Source of the DNA: Candidatus Uabimicrobium amorphum
GTDB lineage: Bacteria; Planctomycetota; Uabimicrobiia; Uabimicrobiales; Uabimicrobiaceae
Reading direction: 5' to 3'
NCBI RefSeq assembly: GCF_009002475.1
Contig: NZ_AP019860.1
Location: forward strand, 2,480,001 to 2,544,000
DNA: 64,000 bases
A program made the position numbers and the translations under genes. Below the pieces are notes generated by a model, which saw only the letters and a program-made list of their open reading frames with translations, made no database searches and had not been told where the DNA came from. How positions within the stretch are numbered: the stretch's first letter is position 1; each line of letters begins with the position of its first letter. This document shows, piece by piece, positions 45,655 to 56,700 of this stretch.

Positions 45655-46434
45655 ATGAAAAAAACTTTTTTTATCCTACTAGCAATGATGTTGAGCTTTA
45701 GTTTAAACGCAGAAGAACTCACTTTCTCACAACAAGATAAATTAAAAAAAGCCAATCAACTACTCACTCGCGCGCAAAAAAATACATCAAATTCATTCAT
45801 TTTAAAGAGAATAAAAAAACACTTAGACCAACTAGTCAAAGAAGCTCCTGATCACCCACAAGTAAAAGAATTGCAGAAACAATATCTACAAGTCGAAAAG
45901 GTACACACCGCAGAAGCACTGTTAAAAAAAATGCGTGGACCTCTCGATGCCACAAAGCGTATTCTAAAAGCAAAAAAAATTCCCGCTTGGCAGCATAAAA
46001 GACTCAAGAAAAATTTAGCCATATTGGAAGAGTGCTCCACAAAACTACAAGAGCTAAAACTAGACAAATACAAAAAACAAACGGCAGACGCCAAAGCGAC
46101 GGTCGATCAACTAAAAGAAAGGCTGGGGTTAAACCCCAAAAAAGAGGAAAAAGAAGAGGACAAAAAGGCTGAGTCTGACACTAAAGAGGAAGATAAGAAG
46201 GCTGAGTCTGACGCTAAAGAGGAAGATAAAAAAGCGGAGTCTGACGCTAAAGAGGAAGATAAAAAAGCGGAGTCTGACGCTAAAGAGGAAGATAAAAAAG
46301 ATGAGGCAGACGCTAAGGAAGAGGACAAAAAAGCTGAGGCGGACGCTAAAGAGGAAGACAAGAAGGCTGAGTCTGACGTAAAAGAGGAAGACAAAAAAGC
46401 TGAGGCGGATGCTAAGGAAGAAGGTAGCAATTAA
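45655..46434 (+). CDS. Secreted helical protein with acidic/basic repeat tail
   Basis: 259 residues. Signal peptide (MKKTFFILLAMMLSFSLNA), a helical, Lys-rich body, then eight 11-residue units of the KEEDKKAESDA type to the C-terminus. The tail should be disordered or a single alpha-helix. GGAG seven bases before the ATG selects 45655 over the longer frame from 45589. Downstream of the pseudokinase gene by 67 bases; function unknown. Confidence 0.75.
   Translation: MKKTFFILLAMMLSFSLNAEELTFSQQDKLKKANQLLTRAQKNTSNSFILKRIKKHLDQLVKEAPDHPQVKELQKQYLQVEKVHTAEALLKKMRGPLDATKRILKAKKIPAWQHKRLKKNLAILEECSTKLQELKLDKYKKQTADAKATVDQLKERLGLNPKKEEKEEDKKAESDTKEEDKKAESDAKEEDKKAESDAKEEDKKAESDAKEEDKKDEADAKEEDKKAEADAKEEDKKAESDVKEEDKKAEADAKEEGSN
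46150..46413. repeat. 33-bp coding minisatellite (8 units)
   Basis: Eight tandem 33-bp units coding KEEDKKAE(S/A)DA variants, several nearly identical at DNA level. A long antisense frame here is only the mirror of the repeat. Confidence 0.9.
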
Positions 46435-46455
46435 GCGAATTGTTTCTTTCTCCGG

Positions 46456-46808
46456 ATTGGTGCCCTCACCATCGAATTAGCAGTTACAGCTGCGCTGCAA
46501 GCTGCTATTCTCACACCTCTCCCACAGGGAGAGGTATAATGCTTCTCTTTTGTTAAAAACAAAATTCGCTTGAGTTGCGAAACAATAGTAGTGATGTAAC
46601 AAACTGTTTCATTAGCTTTATACCTGTAATGGCATCAAAGAAAACGAATGGAAACAAATTCAGACGTGTTACGCCTCTCCCTGTGGGAGAGGCATGAGAA
46701 TTGAGGTTTTTAGCGAAGCTAAAACCTTAAATTCGATGGTGAGGGCACCAATACGAAGAAAGAATCCCAATCGTAAATCCCCATAAATTCGATGGTGAGG
46801 GCACCAAT
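46456..46808. repeat. 297-bp inverted-pair dispersed repeat (copy B) plus extra end
   Basis: Core 46456-46752 with 23-bp inverted ends (ATTGGTGCCCTCACCATCG...). Each half carries an internal stem-loop and the perfect hairpin CCTCTCCC / GGGAGAGG. A second copy of the right end lies at 46786-46808, separated by ACGAAGAAAGAATCCC-type sequence. It is noncoding and fills most of the 419-bp gap 46435-46853 between convergent genes. The same 297-bp unit recurs at 60693-60989. Confidence 0.85.
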
Positions 46809-46821
46809 ACGAAGAAAGAAT

Positions 46822-46847
46822 CCCTAACCCTAACCCTAACCCCAACC
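46822..46847. repeat. Telomere-like CCCTAA array
   Basis: Three CCCTAA units followed by CCCCAACC, giving four C-runs (G-quadruplex pattern on the minus strand). It sits 6 bases before the 3' end of the phospholipase D-like gene. Confidence 0.75.
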
Positions 46848-46853
46848 TCCAAA

Positions 46854-47867
46854 CTATTTATACTTATTGTAAATCTCATCAAAATATTTTTTAAACTGCT
46901 GCACCACTTTGCGATTTCCGGTGACAATCCCTGTTTGATGATTACTCGTCTTTTCTTGGCTATACCAGTTATATGAACCAATCACCACTTGTTTTCCATC
47001 AGCCCAAACAATTTTACTATGTGTCGTTGTTTCCAAATCATCAAAAACCGTTTTTATACCATACTCGCGTAAATACTCTGCGGTTTCCTTATTAAACTTC
47101 GTTACATGCGAATTAAAGGCATCCCTGGGGGTTCTTTCGGCGACAATGCGTACACGAACACCGCGTTTACGTGCCTTAATTAATTTTTGTAGTAGCTTTT
47201 CAACAGGGTGTTGCTTTTTCCATGGTAGTCTTTTTATCATGTACATCATGATACATATTTCCCTACGCGCTCCATCAATCACTTTTCCGGCAAAATCAAT
47301 ATAATTGTCATCGGTAAAATAAATCGAACGTTTATCTCTACTGTAGCCCTTAAAGGAGTACTCTTTGTTGTCATTTTTCCACAACGCATCAAAATACTTT
47401 TGGTAAAACTTTCCGGCATCGCGCGATTCAATGAGTATGTTCGATTCATTGTTATATATCATCGAAGCGTAGGTAAGATTTGTAGAACCAACGAGTACGT
47501 GTAGGGAATCCACCACGATCAACTTGGCATGGGTAATATATTTTTCACCATCCAGTTTCGCATCGATGTTTCTTTCTTTTAGATACGCCAACGTTTCCTC
47601 ATTTTGTTTGCCCAAAGATTTATAATCCCCTTCCAACAAAACACGTACCTTTATACGGCGCTTGTTAGCTCTTTCGAGAATAGAAATAATTTCTCGACCA
47701 AGACGCGTATTGGTTTTCATGGATAAACTAATAATGGAAATACTTTTCGATGCCTTTTTTAAGATTTTTTTTAGTGCCTTAGGGTACTCTTCGTTGCACA
47801 CAGCCTCTAACTGTTGTGCATGTATACACGAAACGCAAACAAATAGTAATAGTAGGTATTTTTTCAT
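46854..47867 (-). CDS. Secreted phospholipase D-like protein
   Basis: 337 residues. Signal peptide (MKKYLLLLFVCVSCIHA; the Cys may make it a lipoprotein). Two HKD motifs HAKLIVVD...GSTN and HSKIVWAD...GSYNW (HxKx4D), in a tandem PLD fold. Such secreted members may be phospholipases or nucleases; the short length and GSxN context are similar to the Nuc/PLD group. Divergent from the amidase gene, with 99 bases between starts. Confidence 0.88.
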   Translation of the reverse strand: MKKYLLLLFVCVSCIHAQQLEAVCNEEYPKALKKILKKASKSISIISLSMKTNTRLGREIISILERANKRRIKVRVLLEGDYKSLGKQNEETLAYLKERNIDAKLDGEKYITHAKLIVVDSLHVLVGSTNLTYASMIYNNESNILIESRDAGKFYQKYFDALWKNDNKEYSFKGYSRDKRSIYFTDDNYIDFAGKVIDGARREICIMMYMIKRLPWKKQHPVEKLLQKLIKARKRGVRVRIVAERTPRDAFNSHVTKFNKETAEYLREYGIKTVFDDLETTTHSKIVWADGKQVVIGSYNWYSQEKTSNHQTGIVTGNRKVVQQFKKYFDEIYNKYK

Positions 47868-47966
47868 TTTGATCTTCCTGAATTATATAGTCTATAAATA
47901 TACTTTTATGATAACATGCTTTGCGACAACTTTTAAGTATAAAGCTCTAACTCAAAGGAGAAATCG

Positions 47967-49184
47967 GTGTTTAAAAATATATTATACTTGTGTTGCGTTC
48001 TTCCCCTACTATTTGCACAGGATTATAAAGACTTTGACATTTATCAAAACAAAATCACGTATCAACACATTCGCGATAATCTTGCGCTTCTTCAAAAAAG
48101 CCCGCAGTTGAAAGATCATTATTCTCTAACAAAAACTTCTCTTAAAATATATGCTTCACTTGAAGACAAAAACCAAGATAAATATGAATACCAAATACAA
48201 CTTGCAACGCAAACAACAGCACAAATCAATCCAAAAAATTTACAAGACATGCGCATTGCCATTGATCCGGGGCACATCGGTGGCGAGACATGTTGTTTCT
48301 TAGAGAGTCGCTACATATGGATGGACCCCAAATCTGTGGGAGGCAGAGAAGACGTCACTTTTCACGAGGGACAACTGGCTCTTTTAACAGCACTGCATTT
48401 GCAAAAGCTCCTACAAGAAAAAGGAGCAAATGTCATGCTCACCAAAAAACATTTAGGTCAAAGTGTGTACCAAAAAGACTTCTTTACATGGCTACGCGAA
48501 GATTTTCGCAATGATGTAGAAGACTACGTTGCGAAAATAAATAATTTAGAAGAGCGAGCCAAGGAGCGCACTTGGTGGTTAACACGCAGTCATCTGTGGT
48601 CGATATTTCGCAAATTTTATAATCCACGGGACTTGAAAGCACGCGCACAAAAAATAAATGCTTTTCGTCCGCACATAACTATCATCATTCACTACAACGT
48701 CGGTGCAGGAAACAATGAGCGTGGACAAAATATTGGTAGCAAGGATAATTTCAACATGGCGTTTATTCCGGGAAGCTTTTTACAAGGTGAATTGGTCACC
48801 CCCGTCGCTCGTTATCATTTTCTGCGTTTACTTTTGAGTAACGATCTCCAAAGTTCGCTGCAACTTTCGCAAAAAGTCGTGCACAAATTCACCGAAAAAC
48901 TTAACGTGCCTCCTCTTGAAGATCCCAATAAAGCCGACTATTTACATAAATATTGCTTACCAACCTCTGCTTCAGGAGTTTATGCGCGAAACTTGACTTT
49001 GACGCGTTTGGTACACGGTACGATTTGCTATGGGGAATCTCTGTATCAGGATAACTTCAAGGAGGCCTACTTACTGGCGCAAAAAGACGATGAAATCGCC
49101 GGCGTAAAAACATCTCATCGTGTTCGCCAAGTCGCAGAAGCGTACTTTGAAGCCATTGTCGCTTATTGCACCACGAGTAAATAA
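47967..49184 (+). CDS. N-acetylmuramoyl-L-alanine amidase (Amidase_3), divergent
   Basis: 405 residues. Signal peptide (start GTG at 47967 with GGAG six bases before it, then MFKNILYLCCVLPLLFA). The zinc-amidase pattern is visible: IAIDPGHIGG (His ligand), FHEGQLALLTAL (Glu), IIIHYNVGAG (His) and a late CYGESLY (possible catalytic Glu). It should cut the MurNAc-L-Ala bond of peptidoglycan in the periplasm. An insertion of about 90 residues between the second and third motifs makes it longer than the usual domain. Moderately sure of activity, sure of the fold. Confidence 0.8.
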   Translation: MFKNILYLCCVLPLLFAQDYKDFDIYQNKITYQHIRDNLALLQKSPQLKDHYSLTKTSLKIYASLEDKNQDKYEYQIQLATQTTAQINPKNLQDMRIAIDPGHIGGETCCFLESRYIWMDPKSVGGREDVTFHEGQLALLTALHLQKLLQEKGANVMLTKKHLGQSVYQKDFFTWLREDFRNDVEDYVAKINNLEERAKERTWWLTRSHLWSIFRKFYNPRDLKARAQKINAFRPHITIIIHYNVGAGNNERGQNIGSKDNFNMAFIPGSFLQGELVTPVARYHFLRLLLSNDLQSSLQLSQKVVHKFTEKLNVPPLEDPNKADYLHKYCLPTSASGVYARNLTLTRLVHGTICYGESLYQDNFKEAYLLAQKDDEIAGVKTSHRVRQVAEAYFEAIVAYCTTSK

Positions 49185-49266
49185 CAAATACCAACCTATA
49201 TCAAAATAACGTGCTTTACTTTGACAAAAAAATTGTGTTTACTAGATTGATTAAGGTGCTTTTCAG

Positions 49267-49347
49267 TATAGATATTCGCTAGCATTTGATGCCCCCACAG
49301 TCGGCGATTAGCCGGCGAAGGGCATCGCATACCAGGAAATATCTATA
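49267..49347 (+). ncRNA. Nested-stem structured element before a small membrane gene
   Basis: Three nested stems: TATAGATATT / AATATCTATA (49267-49276, 49338-49347), GATGCCC / GGGCATC (49288-49294, 49320-49326) and CGGC / GCCG (49302-49305, 49311-49314). It lies 24 bases before the start of the 78-residue membrane protein, just ahead of AAAAGGAG. It may be a leader RNA or a REP-like repeat. Confidence 0.4.
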
Positions 49348-49371
49348 AATCGCTCTTCAAAAGGAGAAAAA

Positions 49372-49608
49372 ATGAAAGAACAAATCATTGAAAAAATGGC
49401 AACTCTTATCACAAGTGCCTTTGGTTTAGTCGCCGCCTTAGCGTGGAATGATGCTATAAAGAAAATGTTTGAACAGTACTACCCCAATCGCGGGGAAGGA
49501 CTATCTGCGCAAGTAGTTTATGCAACAATAGTCACGGTCATTGCGGTTTTTGCAGCAGTGTGGGTAGGACGCGCTGCGGGGAAAGAAAAAGAAAAAGGCA
49601 AAGAATAA
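49372..49608 (+). CDS. Small membrane protein, DUF5654-like
   Basis: 78 residues with two membrane helices. The phrase ITSAFGLVAALAWNDAI at residues about 13-29 is characteristic of the DUF5654-type small membrane proteins found in archaea and bacteria. A short charged tail (GKEKEKGKE) ends it. GGAG lies seven bases before the ATG. Function unknown. Preceded by the nested-stem element. Confidence 0.75.
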   Translation: MKEQIIEKMATLITSAFGLVAALAWNDAIKKMFEQYYPNRGEGLSAQVVYATIVTVIAVFAAVWVGRAAGKEKEKGKE

Positions 49609-49690
49609 TCCCCAAACCCGAATCCGTTTGCGAGCCGTCCAAATGGAATACTATTGTGGAAACGGCTCGATATCGGAAGCGGTCTCAAAA

Positions 49691-50509
49691 TCACTGAGAA
49701 AGGTAAGTGATATCTTCTTCACTCAAACTATTTAGCGGACAATACTTTAACTCCACTTGACCTTCCTGGTATAAACTATTGTCCTGAGTGTAGAGAAAAA
49801 ATCTTCCAGAAAAACATATCGCCTCATCTTCGCTTCGCCGAAAGGGCCACATTTGCGATTTCATGCTAAAATCAATAATTCCTTTGTCTTCGTAGCGAGT
49901 CGACCAATGTCCTTGCATATGTAAAATACTATTTTTTACTTCCCCTTCCAGAATACCCATCCGCGGCTTTTTTTTCGATGGCGAATTAATTAAAAACATA
50001 AATTTTTCGCGTTGTGTCCCTTCATCGCGTATAGAATGTACACAGACATATAGTTTCAGAGGCCACCTTCCTCCATCTGGCAGGCTAAGACCTTTCCACA
50101 ACCCGCGGTAATTTCCCTCGCGTAATACTTCCCAGTTTTTCATCAACCACGGATCAAAAGATTGATTGCGCGATACTTGGTAATTGGGATTTTTTTCAAA
50201 CTGTAGCAAATAACCTCTGCGACGTTGTGGCTCGGGGAAAATGAGGTGATTAGGATGATCCGCCGTTTCTTCTCTGTATTTCAAAAGCTTATGACGTATG
50301 CGCAGAATGGTTCCGCGAATCGCCCCGTCTGAAGTAGCGAATTCTTTCTTTTCCAAGTACTCAACGATTTGTTTTGTGGTAACAACTTCGTTGGCAATGG
50401 CATTGTCAATCAAATATTCTAAAACAATGCGTTCAATACGTGCATTGCAAAAATAATGATCGATCACATAGTTGGCAATTTGTTTTTTTATTTTTGTTGA
50501 AAGTTTCAT
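49691..50509 (-). CDS. Winged-helix-like protein divergent from FAS
   Basis: 272 residues. The N-terminal 105 residues resemble a winged-helix DNA-binding domain of the OmpR type: VVTTKQIVEYLEKKEF, AIRGTILRIRHKLLKY, and RRRGYLLQF as the wing. The C-terminal 160 residues form a beta-rich domain (WEVLREGNYRGLWKG, ILHMQGHWSTRYEDKG) with no family I know. It may sense a ligand. The gene is divergent from the type I FAS gene with 228 bases between starts, which contains a tandem 11-bp repeat. A FAS regulator is a reasonable hypothesis. Confidence 0.6.
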   Translation of the reverse strand: MKLSTKIKKQIANYVIDHYFCNARIERIVLEYLIDNAIANEVVTTKQIVEYLEKKEFATSDGAIRGTILRIRHKLLKYREETADHPNHLIFPEPQRRRGYLLQFEKNPNYQVSRNQSFDPWLMKNWEVLREGNYRGLWKGLSLPDGGRWPLKLYVCVHSIRDEGTQREKFMFLINSPSKKKPRMGILEGEVKNSILHMQGHWSTRYEDKGIIDFSMKSQMWPFRRSEDEAICFSGRFFLYTQDNSLYQEGQVELKYCPLNSLSEEDITYLSQ

Positions 50510-50527
50510 ATTAATGTTATGAAGTAG

Positions 50528-50549
50528 TTAGTAACGCATTAGTAACGCA
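50528..50549. promoter_or_regulatory. Tandem 11-bp direct repeat, candidate operator
   Basis: Two exact adjacent copies of TTAGTAACGCA (50528-50538, 50539-50549), one helical turn apart, 19 bases before the winged-helix gene start and upstream of FAS. Direct repeats at this spacing suit OmpR-like proteins. A palindrome TGTTAACA lies at 50590-50597. Confidence 0.45.
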
Positions 50550-50737
50550 TTTACTATGAAAATAGTGAATTTTCAATCACGTACAATGTTGTTAACATAC
50601 CAAACAATTGAAATTATTGTATAAACAAATGTTCATAATGAAAATAACAAAATGCGAAAGAGTACAAAATTTTAATAAATTTTGTAGGGTACCCAAATCT
50701 TTCCAGAACTCATAATTACATTTATTAAGGTAATAAA

Positions 50738-53700
50738 ATGAACTCAACAACAGCGCTATGTCAATTAGCCACAGAAAAAAAAGCCCGTATCGCACTTACG
50801 TTTGCTGGGCAAGCGAATGATTACATTCGCGAATTGCGTGATTTGTGGCAGCGCTACTCTATTGTGAAAACTTTAGTGCAAAAAGTAGATGTATCTTTGC
50901 GCGAAGAAACCCAAACGCCCCAAGCCATTCTATCGGGTTATTTTTCCCAAGGACTTTTTGTCGAAGAATGGCTACGCGACGAAACTACTGTTCCTGAAGC
51001 AGAGTATTTATTCTCGTCTCCCATATCGCAACCACTTGTTTTACTAACGCAAATGGCCAACTATTTAAGTATCTGCATGGAAGGTTACGATAGCGAAAAT
51101 ATTGAAGCGTGGGCAGAAGGAGCCACAGGACATAGTCAAGGTGTCATTCCTGCGGCGATCGCAGCGATGGGTTTATCTTTCGATGGCATCATAGAGCAAA
51201 CTGTTTTTGCTACACGCTATTTGCTATGGCAAGGTATACGCATGGAAGACGCCCATGATTTTATTCCCACCCCTAACGCAGAAGTAGAAAAAGAGTTGGG
51301 AACTACTCCAAAATACATGGCCGCAATACAAGGTTTTACATCTACAGAACTACAAAACATTCTGGATGAGTTCAATAAAAACCATTCACCACAGGAGTTC
51401 ATTTATTTATCTCTCGATAATGAGACTCTACGCAAAGTAGTATCTGCGGCCCCAGATTCATTGGAAAAGCTACGCCTTTATTTACAAAATGAACATGCGA
51501 AGAAAAATCCATTTCCTGCTAGAAATGCCCGTTTTACTTATCTCAACACCTCAGCACCTTTTCACTCTCCACTAATTGAAAAGTGTATTGATCGCGTTCT
51601 CCAAGACTTACAGCGCGTCGGTTGGGAAATTGATGGCAAGTCTTTAAAAATTCCGTTATATTCCTTCAGCGACGGAAAAGATTTACGTTCTCATCCTGAT
51701 TTAATGCGCGAACTTGTTTCCTTACAGGCAGTACGGCAACTTTCGTGGAAAAAAGCACTAAAGTTTGTCAGTGAAGGCCGTTTCACTCACATTCTCGATT
51801 TTGGTCCTGGTGACGGCATTGCTAAACTAAGTCGTGCCTACATTACAGGTTTCGGAACAGAAGTACTCTGCGTTTCAAATCCCGCAGAGCGCACAACCAT
51901 CATCAGCATGCAGCAACAAGATATCCCGTTTCGCAGTTCTTGGGAAAAATACGCACCGCAAATCGTAGAAAAAAATGGGGAAAAATTTTTACATAACGGT
52001 TTTAGCCACTTTTGTGGACGTTCCCCCATCATTCTTCCGGGAATGACTCCAACAACTGCCACAGCAGAAATTGTGGTTGCCACAGCAAATGCCGGTTATC
52101 TCGCTGAATTGGCGGGTGGCGGACAGGTAACCGAAGAAATGTTCCGCAAACGCATGGACGAAATTACCGAAACACTCGACCCTCATCAGGGAATTGTTTT
52201 AAACACCTTATATCTCGATCCTTACCTCTGGGGTTTACAAATATCCAAGCAACAACTGCTTTTCAAACTCAAAGACGAAGGCTATCCATTCATAGGCATT
52301 ACCATCTCTGCAGGTCTACCACCAGTAGAAGAGGGTGTCGCTCTTCTCGATAAATTACATGAGCACGGTATGTTCTTAAACGCCTTTAAGGCAGGAACGG
52401 ATGAGCAAATAAAGCACATTCTCGCCATCGCCGCCCAACGTCCGCAGTACACTATTTGCATGCATGTCGAAGGTGGACTTGCCGGAGGACACCACGGTTG
52501 GTATGATGTGCGCCATGTACTCTTAAAAAACTATCACCGCATTCGCGAGCATGACAATGTATTGGTTCTCGGTGGTGGTGGTATCCGCGAAGAAAAAGAC
52601 GCCACAGAATTCATCATGGGAACCTGGAACAAAGAATTCGACTTACCCGTCATGCCTCTTGATGGTGTATTCTTAGGAACAGTGGTCATGGCATGCCGCG
52701 AATCAGAAGCGTCCGATGATTGTAAAAAAGCTCTTGTGGAGACAGAGGGAATTGATGATTGGTCAACCACAGTCGCCAATGGGCAAATCAAAGGAAGCAT
52801 GACTTCGGGGAAAAGCCCTTTAGATGCCGATATCTACTACATAGAAAACGACGCCGCCAAGATAGGTCGTCTTCTAGATCGCGTCGCCGGAGACAAAGAG
52901 GCGGTTGCGAATAATCGCGAGAAAATTATTACAATGCTCGCAAAAACATCTCGTCCGTATCTCGGTGATTTAGAAACCATGTCCTACGGCGAATTACTGC
53001 GTAAAATGGTAGAACATATGGCCGTGGGTAATAACGGTCGCTATGAAGATGGTCGTTGGGTGGACATTACCTACCGTTCGCGTTTTGAAAAAATGCTACA
53101 CCGCGTTTTACAAAGATTTAGCCTCGAAGTTGCCATAGATGACGACAAGCTACAACAACCAGAAAAACTACTGCAGGAAGTCAGCGACGCGTGTGCACAA
53201 GTAAATGAAATTCCACTGTCTCCCGAAGACCAGGCTTTTTTCATATACCAAGTATGCCAGATCCCGGGAAAACCAGTAAATTTCATTCCTGTTATCGACG
53301 AAAATATTCGCAAGTGGTATAAAAGCGATAGCTTACACACTTGTAATGATTCACGCTACCAAGCCAGCGAAGTCTTCCAAACACCCGGCCCACGTGCTGT
53401 AGGCGGCATTCGCACCATAGATGAGCCCATCGCTGCTCTTTTCCATCGCTATCATAAAGATCTCATGAATAACACCGCAGAGCAAACCACCTCTCTCGGA
53501 GAAGAAAAAGGCGAAGTCTATGTAACAGCGCAAGAGGTCAACAACTACAATTGGAATCACTATCGCGGTGACATAGCGCTGCTCTTGCAAGCAAAATCGA
53601 TTGTGCGCGGCCGCGAAATTCGCCAAAATTTTGTTCATGACTTATTGGTTCTTGCCGAAAATGAACGCCTACAAATCAAACATACTGGCGGTGAAATTAC

Positions 53701-56700
53701 CAGTGTTGCGATGCAGCGAGATCAAAAAGACATCTTGCAAATTACCCAACACGAAAACAAAGTCGAACTCAAAATACTACACAGTGTCCTAACCATTGAT
53801 GGTGAAAAAAATAGCAGTTTCGCCACATACTTTCATTGTGACACCAATAAAATGGCCCCGCATAATGTCATGGAAATAGAAGAAAACCGCGTACAACGCA
53901 TTGCCGACTTCTACGCTGGTTTACTACTAGATAACCCAGAACAAAAACCAGGAAAACAGCACAAGACAACATTTGAATTAACGGAGCAAAGTATTCGCCA
54001 ATATATTGCCGCGATAGGTGGCAAGGACAATGATTTCTCCGTAGCCCCTCTGAGCATGTCATTTGTGATTGCTTGGCAGCCGCTTTTTAGCATTCTACTC
54101 GATCCAGATTGCATCGGTGATTTTTTCACTCTAGTGCACTTAGCCAATAACGTCGCCAAAGTCGACAACGCTGGATTACAAGCGGGTAAAACCTATAATG
54201 TCGCAGCAGAGCTATCTAGTATAAGCTATGGACGTGAAGGCAAAAAAATTGTTGCTGTGGCCCAGATTCTCCATGACAATAAGCCCGTTGTTGTTTTAGA
54301 AAGTCAGTTTCTCATCCGTGAAAAAGTGGGAAATCAGCTAGGAAAAGAACAAACATTCGATACGACATTCACTTATCCTAAGGCACAACAAGTTGCCTTA
54401 GAACGACCATACTACGCCTACGAAAAAAGTGTAAAAGCCCCACGTAGTGGCGACACTTACTCTATTGTCAGTCGCGATTTTAACCCACTACACCGTGACA
54501 TTCTTATTGCACGCATCGCGGGATTTGATTCGCCGATTCTACATGGAATGTGGTCTAAAGGAATGGCGCTGCAAACTTTACGTGAACAAGAAAATTTACC
54601 TCACAAAAGCATTTCGCGTATCGAAGTACAATTCTCTGCTCCAGCAGTACATGCAAGTAAGGTATGGACTTATGGTCGCCACATCGCGATGAACCAAGGT
54701 CAAAAGGTATATGAAATCAATTGTGCGACAGAAGAAAATGGACAACGAACTGCAACGGTAACAGGTAAGGTGTTCACTTCTACCCCGCAAATAGCTCTAA
54801 TTTTCCCAGGACAAGGAATTCAAGCCAAAGGCATGGGAATGGAGGGTTATGCTCGCTCTACTGCGGTACGCGACATTTGGGACCGCGCTGACGCGTATAC
54901 ACGAGATCAATTTGGATTTTCCATTTTACAAATCGTACAAAAAAATCCACAAAAATTGATTGTAAAAGGCGAAACACTGCGCCATGAAAAAGGTGTGCTA
55001 TTTTTAACGCAATTCACGCAGGTAGCACTTGTTGTTCACGCAATGGCGAGTATCGTGGAATTGAAAGAAGCGGGAATCTACATAGAAGATCACTATTTTT
55101 GCGGTCACAGTATTGGGGAATATTCGGCAATGGCCGCTTGTTCATCCGCTTTGGCACTTGAAAAAGTAATCTCAGTTGTATATCAACGCGGTCTAACTAT
55201 GCAAAACTTTGTGCCACGCGATGACCAAGGTCAATCACCATATCGCATGGGAGTCGTTTGTCCACACCGCGCAAAAATGACAGAACAACAGGCCATCACA
55301 TTGGTAGATGAAATTCGCGAAGATACCAATACCACTTTAGAAATCGTCAACTACAACGTCCGCGGACGTCAATACGCCGTTGCCGGACACGTCGACGCCA
55401 TTAGTGTGTTGCAGCAACGTTTGGCAAAACTCTCTTCTCCTAAAAAACCAGCATATATGGATATACCAGGACTGGATGTACCATTTCACTCCTCGGTACT
55501 ACACCGCGGAGTAGATCACTTTCGCAAGGTACTCATTGACACATTCGACGAAAAAGACGACCTCAGCAAATTGCAACATCGCTACATACCAAACTTGGTC
55601 GCACGTCCCTTTGAGCTTTCTAAATCATTTTTTGATGATGTCTATCATTTGACAAAATCTCCAGTGATGGGCGAAATTCTCAACGATGTGGAGAAAGCTT
55701 TGCAAAACGAAGCGCAGTGCGCACGCAAAGTGGTTATTGAACTCCTTGCTTATCAATTTGCTTTTCCCGTGCGTTGGATAGAAACACAGGATCTACTTCT
55801 CGACAACTCTGACGTCACACAAATATGGGAAGTAGGTGTAAGTTATCAACCAACTCTCACCAATATGTTTGGGCAGACCCTCATCGGAAAGTCACATTTA
55901 GCAAAACCGATACTTAACGTTGAGAGAGATCGCGCAGTACTGTATTTTCTCGAAGGAGAAACAGAACTTCCTTCATCACGCAATGTAGTCGAAGACGAAC
56001 CACAACCAGAGGCACCACAAGTGGCAACACAAGAAAGTCAACCAATTGTAAAGCTCCCTGTTGTTCCTGCTTCCGACACCGGAAGTGTCGCTCCGCCAAA
56101 AACATCTGCCGTCAAACATGCTTTGCGCACCATTTTAGCCTTGCAAACAAAAATATGGCCCGAAGAAATGGCCGATGACGAAAGCATTGATCAACTTCTC
56201 GGAGGAAACTCTTCGCGACGCAATCAAACAGTTGTCGACATTTGGACAGAATTCAATACAGCCCCCATCGACGGCGGACACGAAATTCCGCTTTCGCAAT
56301 TAGAAGAAGCCATAGAAGGGGCAACAGCGGGTCGTTATACCTCTCCAGGAGCGTACTTAAAAGTAGCGCATACCGAAGCCATCAAGCGCAATTTTGATAA
56401 GCTCGGTAACGTTACCCTGCGCGATATCATCAAATTTCTACAGGAAAACTGGATTATCGATGATGCCACCACTTTCCAAGTTCTATCGACAATAGCAGTG
56501 ATAGAGGGCATCGACGCCTCATCGCGCAGCAACGAAAAAAGCCCCATAGACAGCAATATATCGAACCGTAAAGACGCACACACTTTTATCGAAAGTGTGC
56601 TCATGCACTATAAAGATATCTATGGCTGGAGTTTTGCGCGTAAATCTGCAGAAAGTTCAGGAGCTCAGGTAGATTCTGCCGCCATCGACAAAATACTCGA

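Noticed and set aside
46107..46430. 107-residue antisense Ser/Ala-rich frame
   Set aside because: It is the mirror of the 33-bp coding repeat; no ribosome site or plausible product.
46822..46847. True telomere or chromosome end
   Set aside because: There are only three to four units inside a gene-dense region, with intact genes on both sides.
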